Of a stretch of DNA of 64,000 nucleotides, positions 12,158 through 24,100 are shown piece after piece. The stretch covers positions 14,972,001 through 15,036,000 of the forward strand of contig OU015650.1 of assembly GCA_907165275.2 (NCBI GenBank), read 5' to 3'. The notes below the pieces were generated by a model. That model was not told the DNA's origin, made no database searches, and saw only the letters and a program-made list of their open reading frames with translations. The first letter of the stretch is position 1, and the number at the start of each line of letters is the position of its first letter. This DNA is from Zygaena filipendulae (taxonomy: Eukaryota > Arthropoda > Insecta > Lepidoptera > Zygaenidae). The position numbers were made by a program, and so were the translations under genes.

Positions 12158-15100
12158 TCAGAAGGGGCGGTAGGCGTGCGGGAAGCGCAGCGGCGCGGCG
12201 CGCTCGGCGTGCAGCGCGAGGTGCGGCCAGCGCAGGCGGCGCGCCAGGCGGGCGGCGCGCGCCTCCGCCTCGCGCGAGGGCCGCTCGTCCGCCAGCCGCT
12301 GCAGCAGGCGCAGCGCGCGCCCCCACTGCCGCAGCGCCGCCGCGTGCCACACGCCGTACTGCATCACCTGCGGCCGTGCGGGCGCGCACAAGGGCAGACG
12401 TATAAACGTATAAACGACGGCCACGATGACGGGGTGTAACAAACAAAATATAACCTTTTGTCCACAACTCTTTATGCATTTTACACTTTTTATCTAATTG
12501 TGAATTCCGCGAATGGCTGTTGTCTGCAATTTTATATATTTAATTTTGTCACATTAGCCGTAAAGTTTTCCTCCAAAATAAAATAAAATAAAAAATAAAA
12601 TAAAATTGAATTTGCATTGAAGCATGTAATGTACTCACTACACTTTATATACCTATAATGTTTTATAATGTAAATCTGTTGGCAAATAAATAAATAAATA
12701 AAAAATAAACTAGGATGCCTGGAAGAGATCGAAACTATGCGATAAAACCGCCATTTGCATACTCCTTTTCTTTAGGTACTATAAAATTGTTATTTGATGT
12801 GCCATAAAGGATGAAATAAATAAAAAATAATCTTTTCACACCACATGCTCGACAATGCCGAATTATATGTCATGTAAACCTTACCGAAAGCAAGACATTA
12901 TATCTCTTGGCTTTAGCCGGGTTATAATGTTCTATTGAATTTCATTATAACCCGCTGGTCAATAATGTGATTTTCACTTTCATAATTCTTATTGCTATGT
13001 CCATAACGTCTCATTTCGCTAAACAGAATGTGTTCTCAGCGGGCGCGGCCAACTCGATTTTCGAAGACCGAAGCCGTGGCCCACTAGATTCGCAGTGAGA
13101 CGAACTTCATTTGTTTGTCAAATCGAGTAGGCCACGCCAGCTGAAAGAAGTGGCTATATAGGATCTACTAAGCCTGGTTTTTTATTGTCTCGCATTATGT
13201 GAGAAAAGTAGAGTATACACCACAGGGATAAAACTGTTTTTTTCTTGGGCGCTTGAATCCCTCACTGCACTCAGGACTCAATCTTAATTCCCTCCCTTTG
13301 GTCGGGAATTAACTTATAACACCCTCGCTGCGCTCGGGAGTTAAATTTGGAGTCCTTCGTTATGTTCAGGATTCAATGTAGCGCCCGTGACATAAAACAG
13401 TACTTTATCCCCTTGGTGTATAATCTACTATTATTTAAAAACTAGCTGCTCCCCGTGATTTCACCCGCGTGAGTTTCAGAATTCCGGTAGGAACTAGTTT
13501 TTCCTAAAATAAAAGTCGGAGTTACTCTCTTAACATCAGCTATCTGCCAATGAAAGTCCCGTTATAATCGGTCCAGCCGTTCCAAAAATAAACCGGAACA
13601 AACAGACAGAAATTAATATAAGAAGTTTCAGAAAGTGCTGCTGTAATGTGAGTAAAATAGGCCCTGAGAAAATTAAAGGTGTCTTTCAGTTTCAATCAGA
13701 AAAATAGCGTTTTTGTGATTAATTAATCATGTTTAGACAGCTCCGATTTTTTAAGTAGGTCAATTAAATTTTAATTGATTGCTAAATCTTGTAGGTGTCA
13801 AAACGCGCATATTCGAATCGCAAAACCGCCACGTTTTTTATTGCAATTGAAAAATGATAGAAATATAAGTTACATAATAGCCCCTCGGTAGATTTTGCCC
13901 AGGCCCAGGTTGCCTAGCAGAAATTGCTTTTAAGCAATAAGGCCGCCCTTTGTTACCAGTATTTTCCACCATGTATTTTGATATTTTTTTTTTGTAACAA
14001 TAAAGAATATTTGTATTGTACTGTACTGTACTGTACTGTACTGTACTGTACTGTACTGTACTGTACTGTACTGTGCTGTACTGTACTGTATTGCATTGGA
14101 TTGCATTGCATTGCATTGTATCGTAGATAGAAAGAAAGAAAGGAATTTTATAAGTGGGTAGCCAGGTGGTTGGTTACCTTGGCGTCGGCGGTGATGTCCG
14201 TGAACTTGAGCAGCTGCAGCATGTTGTCGTGCAGCGGCTGCTCGCCGCCCGCACCCTCGCCGTCGGCGGCCAGCGCGCGCAGGCGGCACAGCGCCACGCC
14301 GCGCCGGCACAGCGCGTCCACCAGGTAGCCGCGCTGCTTCTCGTTCTCCCTGGGGCACGGGGCACACACACACACATGCATACAAACACACATCTGGAGT
14401 TTTTTGGCGGCAATCAAAGATGGCGGTTCGGTCATTTATTTTCATGTCGACAAAAAAGGGATTTTGTTGTGTTATAAGGTGCTGTATTGGACAATAATTT
14501 TCACAGTGACAATTTTTTTTGTGCTCAACAAGATATAATTATGACATTTCGAGCCGATTTCTTCGGTAACCTCCAAGAGCTCCGAGAAAGTTCTTGTAGT
14601 CTATTCAGTACCCATGGCCTACAAGTTCATACCGTACGACGATGCTGAACGCTAATTTGAATGCGTTTAACTAACTTATTTTATTTGCTGGCTAAATGGT
14701 TGCCTTGAAAAAATTGCTGCTAGCAATAAGGCCGCCTATTTGCCATGAAATTATCTTATGTTATATTTAATATTGTAGAAATAATTTGGTGCAATAAATT
14801 ATATTGTATTGTATTGTATTGCATTATATGCGAAAGCTAATAAGAAGAAGAAAGAAAAGAAACATGCGAGCTGTGGCCAAACAAGAAAGCAAAGGTGCGC
14901 TCACTGCTTGATCTTGGCGGCGTCGGGGCGCGAGTCGTTCTTCATGCCGAGGTACGCGAGCAGCTTCTCCTGGTCGATCAGCTTTATCGCCTGCCAAAAG
15001 TCGCAACCGACGGTTACAGTTCATTCGGTGACCACACACAACTAATATATTGATTGGACATAGATAAGCAATAGTTGTGTTAACCCACACTGGATAAATT

Positions 15101-18100
15101 TTGATTAAATCGTGTTTTAAAAGTATAGCGCCGTTTTGTGTCAACATTTTTTATGTCCAATATTTAGTTACATATTCAAACAATGTAATAAGGTAAACAC
15201 ATAATTAAAAAACGTTCCCTAACTCTCAATAAGTTGTTCGGAATCAATAACTTGGTATTGTGGGTTAACATGTTATTGCTTATCTTCTATACTAATATTA
15301 TAAAGAGCAAAAGTTTGTGGTGACGTTGTAGAGGGTAATCTCCAGATCTACTGAACCAATTTTAAAAATTCTTTCTTATAGGAAGCTACAGTGATCCTGA
15401 GTGTCATAGGCCTTTTTATTCGGGAATTCCCGCGGGAACTCCGAATTTCCTGTGGGTAAAACCACGGGGGAACAGCTATCTCTGGATCTACTAAACCTAT
15501 TTTAAAAATTCTTTCACTTATAGGAAGCTACAGTGATTTTGAGTGTCATAGGGTACTTTTTATTCCGGAATTCCTGCGGGAACTCTGAATTTCCCGTTGG
15601 TAGAACCATGGGAGAACAGCTAGCTCTGGACCTACTAAGCCGCTTTTGAAAATTCTTTTACTTATAATAAACTACAGTGATCCTGAGTGACATAGAGTAC
15701 TTTTTACCCCGAAATTCCGAAGGGAACTTCGAAATTACCGCGGGTAGAACCGCGGGGAACTGCTATACTAGCTAGCTAGGAAAACTACACTTAAAACATT
15801 TTTTCGTTTAGTGTATAAAATACTAGCTGTCCCGCGCGGTTTCACCCGCGATAATTAAGTTCCCGCGGGAATTCCGGATTACAATATAGCCTATGTTACT
15901 CAGGGATAATGTAGCTTTCTTATGGTGAAATCGGTCCGGTAGTTTTTGAGTTCAATTGTTACAAACAAACAAACAAATATCAAATCTTTCCTCTTTACAA
16001 GTATAGATAATATAATATTGTGTTGAAAATACTTTTTTGAAATTTTGATGTAGAATTCAGTAAACAATGTATTTTTATAGTGTATTGTGTAGTAGTAATA
16101 AAAGCCTTTATTACCAATCTTATATGTTATATTTCATCTTAAAATTATTTGTGTATTACTAATATAAAAACATAGTTGTTTATGAACCGGTGTCTAGGAC
16201 AAATAATAAAATTAATTAATTACGTTGCTTTAATGAAATGTAACATATAAGAATGTTAATAAAGGCTTTTATAATTATTATTGTGTAGTAGAGTGCACGG
16301 CCTAGTGGCTAGTACCTTATCGGCGATGGCGACGATCTGCTCGCACCAGGCGGCGGTGACGTCGGGCGCCGCGTCCGGGTCGGGCAGCCTGCGGGCCGGG
16401 GGCGATATGTTATGGCTGTGGCTAGTCGTCCACTAAACGGACGAATAATAATCGTTCGCTAAACGTAAAGCTTTCCTAACGTTTTTTTTTTTGTTGCGAG
16501 TTTTCGTTGTAAGGAAACGAACATAGGGTACTTTATGCCTCGGAATTCCGGCGAAAACTCGCGAAATTAACGCTAATGAAATAGCTACTCCTTACATAAT
16601 TATTATAAAACAAAGTCCTCCACCGCGTCTCTGTCTGTCTGTTTGTCTGTTCACGATAAACTCAAAAAACCACTAAACGGATTTTCATGCGGTTTTCACT
16701 AATAGATAGTGATTTTACAGGTTAGTTTATCATGGAATTCCCGCGGGAATTCCGAAATAAACGCGGGTGGAACCGCCAGGAACCGCTAGACAAGTGTAAG
16801 AACGGCGCTCACTTCTTGTGGTCGGTGGGCGGGTCGACGCTGTTGAGGTAGGCCACGTGCGCGCCCGCCCACGCCGGGAACTGCGCCGCCAGCTCCGCGT
16901 ACACCTGCTCCAGCTTGTCGCCCTCTGCCACACACACGGACACGTTACATTACATGTAGTAGTAGGTATACACTATTCCAATTTATATAGTACTTGAATT
17001 AATTAAGTGTATGACAATAGGGATGTGGCCTACTTTTGAAAATCAAAATTCTAATTAGTCCGTCAGTTAGAAAATAAAAAAACAATAGACACGTATTTTT
17101 TTCGCCGTTATTTTTTGATTACGTAAAAAAAGAAAAAATACGTGTCCAATATTTTTTATTAATCTACAAAACGGACTAAAAAATAAAAATTAGTCAACAT
17201 GCCCATAATATTGATACTTATCAATATAATATTAAAACTATCAAATTATATTGGACGATTGAAAATGATCCTAAGTTAGATCTCAATAAAGATAATTTTG
17301 AATTTTTTGAATCATGTTGTTAGTGGGTTGTGGTTAGTGGTATGTTTTAGAACGAAGTTCTTTATCGCACGGTACGAATGTGGGTTAGGTGAAATTTTTC
17401 GTCACGGCGTCGTAGGTGCGCGCTTATTGGTTCGTTCAGTTTTTGGAACGATCAATGATTAGTTATGATCGGTTATTGGGTCGCGCCGGCTGCTCTCATT
17501 ACCTATGAGTGGCGTTCAGTCGTCAGTGCTTCGGCTCAAAACATTTTTTTAATCCATGGTGAACATTTCAGAAGCATGACATAATGCAGGGGTATAAAAA
17601 TCAAAATTATATTTAGTCCGTCGGTTAGATAATAAAAACAAATAATGGACACGCACCTATATTTAGTTTTTCAATTATAATTAAAAGCAAAAAAATACGT
17701 GTCGATTATTTTTTTTCTCATCTAACCGACGGACTAAATAGAATTTTGAATGGGCTCGAGCCCACGAGCCCACGAGCGGCCTCACCGAGCTTGGCGAGCC
17801 AGCCGGCGGCGAAGTCCCGGTACGCGTCGGCGTACTCGTCGTTGGGCTTGGGCTTGTCCTTGGCGGGCTGGCCGCTGGGCCGCTTGGGCGGCTCGCACAC
17901 CACGTACTGCAGCTCGTACGCGTCCACCTTGCGCGGCAGCTCGTCCTTGGCGAACGTCACCTGCCCCGTCAGCGTGTGCCCCGCGCCCAGGTTGGCCCGC
18001 CCTATCCTGGGGAGGCGAGCACGAGCCACGGGTCAGTGCGCACTATGCACTATGCACTATGCAGTATGCAGTAAAACTAATGTGTTGAGCGCCTCACTTG

Positions 18101-21100
18101 TCGGCGGGCACGGGGCCGAAGTAGATGGGCGTGAGCGCGCCGCCCACCGTCGCGCACGTGCCCAGCTTCTTGCCGCCCGACAGCGCCTGCGCAGACAAAG
18201 AACTCAAGTCAAATAATTTTATTCAAAGGCAGGTTGCGGAGTGGTAGTTTATTTTCTGGGTGGGGTGGCGTGGGGTGGCGTGGGGTGGCGTAGGGTAGTG
18301 TGGGGTGGCGTGGGGTGGTGTGGGGTGGCGTGGAACAGTGTGGGGTAATGTGGGGCGGTGTAGGGTAGCGTGAGGCGGCGTGGGGTGGTGTGGGGTGATG
18401 TGGGGCGGTGTGGGGTGGCGTGGAACAGTGTGGAGCAATGTGAGGCGGTGTGGGGTAGCGTGAGGCGGCGTGGGGTAGTGTGGGTTGGTGTAGAGAGGTG
18501 TGGGGCGATGTGAGGTGGCGTGGGGCGGTGTGGGGTGCCATGGGGCGGTGTGAGGTGCCATGGGGCGGTGTGGGGTACCATGGGGCGGTGGATAGAGCGG
18601 TGGCGTGGGCTGATGTAAAGTGGCATGGGGCGCTGTGGGGTGATATGGGGTTGTGTGGGATGGTGTGGGACGGTGTCGGATGGTGTGGGGCAGCGTGGTG
18701 TGGAGCGGCGTGGGATGGCGAGGGTCGGTGTGGGGCGGCGTGGGGTGGCGTAGGGCGGTGTGAGGGGCTCACGTTGGACTGCGCGGCGTACGCGTCGAGC
18801 TGTATGGGCTGCGGCAGGCGCTGCTGCAGCACCACGGGCAGCTCCTGCAGCCGCTCCAGCAGCGCGCGGCTCTCGTGCCGCACGTTCAGCCGCAGCACGT
18901 ACTCGCCCTTCTCCAGCTTCACCGAGTACTGCGGCGCGGGACACGTCACGTCACGGGTTATATTACACATGCACATCGAGCGGTAGTTTCGTACAAAATC
19001 CCGATCGGATACCAATCGTGCGAGGTTACCTTGAGCGGGTACGCGTCCCCGACGGCCATCAGCTGCTTGGCGCTGTTGTAGAGCATCCACATCTGCGACT
19101 CGAACTCCGACTCGTACAGCATGTCGCACAGCAGCGACACGATGGGCGACACCTGCCGAGTGCCGAGTGCCCACCGACAGTACGTATATTTATTTATTTA
19201 TTTAAATGGAGAAAAAACAGATATATTTACTAACATGCTAGGGACACAAGTAAAAAGATTGTAGTCGGACTTCTGTTTTATTAACCCTTCTGTTTTATGT
19301 TCGTTAACGTTCGTTACGTTCGTTCGTTTTCTAAAGCGTTCAAAACAATCTATGGGGGTTCGTCTACGTAGATGAGAGAGAGAAAGCCACCCACCTCAGT
19401 GCCCTTGGCGAGGTGGAAGTTGTACGTGTTGATCAGCTGGTAGATCTGCCGGTTGGGCGGGATCACGTCGCGGCTGGACAGCGGGCTTATTTTACTTTCC
19501 GACGGCCTGCACGTACAGACAGATAAACACGTCTATAAATGCTGCGTGCATTTTATCCTATTAATAATAAACTATATATAAATACATATGTAATAAATAA
19601 CTCGCAGTTTATAAAAAATGCGAGTGTCGGTTTGTTTGCTACGCTTTCACGCCTTGACAACTACACAACCGATTTTCATGAAATTTTAACAAACACGTTA
19701 ACAGGTTGTCATTGGTGAAGTGAGTTTATTTCATGGACCAATAAAACTAGAGGACCTACAATCGCCATACTATCGAGCGTGATTTCGATACTAGTTCTAA
19801 TTAAGAGCAATAGATGGCGCCAAGATGGAACGACATGGAAAAACTTTAGCAAAAATCAAACATACATAGAGTAGCATTAATATTGTAGTGATATGGCTGA
19901 ATAGTAACAGATGGCGTGTGTATCGACAAGTCATTTCATACAATATATTTCCAAGGAATTTTTTTCTGACGCCATCTGTTGGTAACTTGTAGAAACGCTA
20001 AAAATAAACTTGTCGTTGACTAGCGAACATGGCGGAAAAAAATTGCAACCAATAAGACAGCTCACTTTGCCACGTCATCTAGATTTAATACAGTATTTTC
20101 GTTTTTTTTTCCGAGTCACGTTCGATAGTAGTTTGGTCCACGGTTTATTTGCATGTTTCCTTGTTAGGCTTTCATGCCTTAATGGCTCAACCGAATACCA
20201 TGATAATTTACATACACGTTGTCAGGGGTACAGGAAAGGATACAGGATAGTTTTAGTCCTGGATTTCCCCCGGGAACGGCCCGCCCCCGCCCCCGCCCCC
20301 GCCCCCCACCCACCGGTACACGGGCTCGGCGTGCTTGAGCTGCGCGACGGGCTGCACGTCGTGCGGGCGCAGCGAGCGCAGCGTGACGGCGCGCAGCCCG
20401 CCCGCGGCGCCCAGCGTGAGGCGCGGCCCGCAGTCCGGCCGCAGCCCGCCCAGCTCCAGGGTGTACGTGATCGTCTGCTCGCCGAGGCTCGCCCAGTACT
20501 TGGCGATCGTCACCTCCATCATCACGCCGCCCTGATACACACAATAACGTCGAACTATACAACGTGGTAATGAATCAACTGTAAAACTAGAAAGTAGTTT
20601 GGTCGGAATCGACTAGCGAATCGATCGCACTATGTTTTAATATCGGTTATATTTTTTTCATTTTTACCAGCCCGTGTCTAAATTATTTACAATGCAATAT
20701 TTGGCGCGTACGCCGCTCGCAGCAAATAAAGTCGAACCGATAAGCGCGGGCGTAGCGCTTGGAATTTCGTAGATAAGTCACCTCCAAATTAATGTTGTAT
20801 AAATTTTAAAGTATAAATTTTTTCGACATAAAATATATTTTAATCATATTATTGTTTATTTTTCTAAACGGGGTGTGCGTATCAGGTTTTCAGTTAATTC
20901 ATTAACACGTTGAGTATAATAAAATCGAACAATTCTACAGACACGAGTATTTATCGACACATCCCCCCGCCCGCCCCTGCTCACCACCAGCTGGAAGGGC
21001 AGCAGCGCGGGCGCGTCGGGTGCCACGGTGAGCATCTTGAGCGTCTCGTGCGAGCGGCAGCTGCGGCGCGGCAGCAGCTGCATCACGTGCACCAGGAAGC

Positions 21101-24100
21101 GGCCCGCGCTCGCCTCGCGCGAGCTCAGCCGCAGCACGCCCCACGTCGCGTCCTCCGGCACTGGCCGCAAACACACGCACACATACAACACACACACAAA
21201 CACGTCAAATGATTTTATTCAAACTCGTTTGAAGTTCTTGAATCGATTTCGCGCGAAAAAGAGTTTTTCACTAAATTCTTCTCGTGACGTCGTAGTAGGT
21301 AAAAGGGATTTACTTCGGTAAATCGGCTCGGCTCGGTTTTCATACAAATCGCGGAGCATGTTTCATCTATTATATATTAGATGTGGTAAAATTTGCTGCA
21401 AATATTTGTAAGGTTGAAAGTATTAACCGTTATAATCATGTTCATAAAATAAAAACAATTTCAAACAAAACAAATCCTTCAAAAAGAAAACCTGTGAAGG
21501 CGCTCGCCGTTCAATCGCTTAATCCACACATCTCCGCGGGCCGGTATCCTAAGGTCAATGACCTCAATCGAGCTGACCAGCTGATACATCGCTCGCTGTG
21601 TGCTTGGCGCGCGCCTTGTATACGTTTTAGTGAGCTACGTGTATTGTGTACGTTCTTAATGTAGTTTTTTTTTTTCTCTTTATTTACCAAAACAAAAATT
21701 ACATTAGAAAAGATAGCTAACATAGCATTTAAGAAACAACTAAGGTTTATGAGAAAGATTCTATTTTAATTTGTAATCGTTTTTCATTGAATTAATTTTC
21801 CTTATATTCTGAATAATTACCGAACTTACAATATTATTTTTTCGCTTAGCCTGTTTGTTATAACGTATACTTTCAGCCCTGTAAATATTTGCAGCTAGTT
21901 TTACCACACCTGATATACACCTGTATACGTGTGTGGTTCTCACCGAATATGAAGTGCCTCCGTATCGCGGCGGGCTTGAACAGCGCGTCGGGCTCGTGCA
22001 GCGCGGGCGCGGCGCGCGGCGCGGGCAGCGCGCGCACCACCGTCACCGGCACGCGGAACAGCGGGCCCTGCGCCACGCACGACACGTCGTACGCGTTGAT
22101 GCTGCGCACACGCACACACGTCGCACACACGTCACACATCTGTCTTCTTCTTCCTCTTTAATAATGTCGTCTATATAATTATAACTAGCTGTTCCCCGCG
22201 ATTTCATCCGCGGGAACTCCGAAATTACCGGGATTAATTATTAATTAATTAATTAGGTTGCGGGAAAAAATTACTCGATGTCCTTCAGTTCCCGAGGGAA
22301 TTCCGGGACAAAAACTATCCTATCTTTTAAGTTGGACCACATTATAAACGGTTGCAAAATTTTATCAAAATCCGTTCAGTAGTTTCGGAGTCCATCGCGG
22401 ACAAACAACGTGACACGTGTTTTATATATATTAGATTAAAGATTTGCCAATAACAATGTTTCTTAGTAACATGGACCAATAAAACTAGTTAATTGGTCCA
22501 TGTTAGTAATAAAAATCTCTTCATCTACTTCTTCAAGCATGGCGAAACGCCAATGACAATGTTACATTGTTCCCCAAGTTAAAACATGACTCTCTTGAAA
22601 GTCAAGTTTCCCGCTCAGGGTCCAAAATAGATGCTGAAAAGTGACTGAAATAACGAAGACAAACGTGACGCGCGTGTTTTCGGTACGGCTTTCGCTCGTC
22701 ATCTACCGTCACACGCCTGACTTGTGCTCGGCGAGCAGGGTGACGGCGAGGGTCAGGGCAGTGTCAGTGTCAGTGTCAGGGTCAGGGTCAGAGTCAGAGT
22801 CAGGGTCAGGGTCAGTGTCAGTGTCAGGGTCAGTGTCAGTGTCAGGGTCAGGGTCAGGGTCAGGGTCAGGGTCAGGGTCAGGGTCAGGGTCAGGGTCAGG
22901 GTCAGGGTCACCTGGTGTGGTGCGCGCCGGGAGGCAGCGCGGCGTGGTCGATGCGCAGCGCCAGCGCGCGCGCCGCGTTGCGCAGGTCGAGGTGCGCGGG
23001 CAGCGACACCCACGCCGCGCTGCACGTCAGCGCCAGCCGCACGCCGAACGAGATCTGCCGCGGGATCACGCCCTTGTCTGCGCGTGCACGAACAAACGTG
23101 AACATCAGATGCGCTTACGTGATACGTCTCACGAGGTCGCTGCATTGATAACTGGCACCCTCCCCGCGCTACCGGAGAGGCAGAGAGAGAGGAAGAGGAA
23201 AGAAAGAGAGGAAGGGGAGAAAGTGAAAAGAAAGAGGGGAGAAAGGGAAGAAAAGAGATATGGGAGAGAAAGAGAAAGAGAGAGGGAGGGAGGGAGAGGG
23301 AGAAAGGGGAGAAAAAGAGAGCGGAGGAGAGGAGAGAGAAGGGGGAAGGAAGAGAGGGTAAAATATTAGAATTGGGAGTGGAGAGGGAGAGGGGAGAGAG
23401 AGGAGGGAGGACAGAGAGAGACAGGAGAGAAGTGAGAGTGAATTTAGAGTAATATGTAGAGAAATATGTGTAGGCTGACCCTCCATGTCGTGGTGGCTCT
23501 GCAGGAAGCGCGGCTCGACGGTGACGCTGAGCTCCTTGGGCGGGTCGTCGGGCGCGGGCCGCAGCAGCACGCCCTTGGCGCCCTCCGCGCCCGCCGCCAC
23601 GCTGAACGTCACGTCACGCTCCGCTCGCCCGCCGTACGCCGACAGCAGCTCGAACGCCTGCCGCCCGCCATTACATATTATATAATAAGAACCCTTACCA
23701 GACACCAGGTACCAATTACCAGGCACCAGAAACCGACACCGGAAACCGGCACCAGGCGCCTGACACCAGGCACCGGGTACCGGGTACCGGGCACCAGGCA
23801 CCAGGCACTCACCTTCTCGACGTTGAGCAGGCCGCAGCCCTGCGCCCAAGGTTCCACGTGCTCCAGATACGTGGCCGAGTTCTCGAGCGAGCGCTTCATG
23901 AAGTAGGGTGAGTGAGGAAGCTGCAGCGCCTTCAGCCCGGACACCAGCAGCGCTGATGGGGGCACACGTCACACTTCACTTATTATAATTATGGTATTAT
24001 GCCATTAAACTGGGCCAAACCAAACGATACTATTGTGGATGACTTTCCTTTTTATGAGACCACTCATATGTAAAAAAATAGATTTTCTATTACTGTTATT

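Noticed and set aside
11922..12479. 185-codon Ala/Arg/His-rich ORF
   Set aside because: It is made of the TG array and the last TPP2 exon in a wrong frame.
18209..19174. 321-codon ORF rich in Pro, His and Thr
   Set aside because: It is the 10-bp minisatellite joined to out-of-frame TPP2 exons 17-18.
22748..22911. Possible interstitial telomere repeat
   Set aside because: The unit is GGTCAG, not the insect TTAGG.
22641..23369. Long ORF rich in SVSG and RERERE
   Set aside because: It follows the GGTCAG and purine repeats and is antisense to TPP2 exon 12; no real protein.
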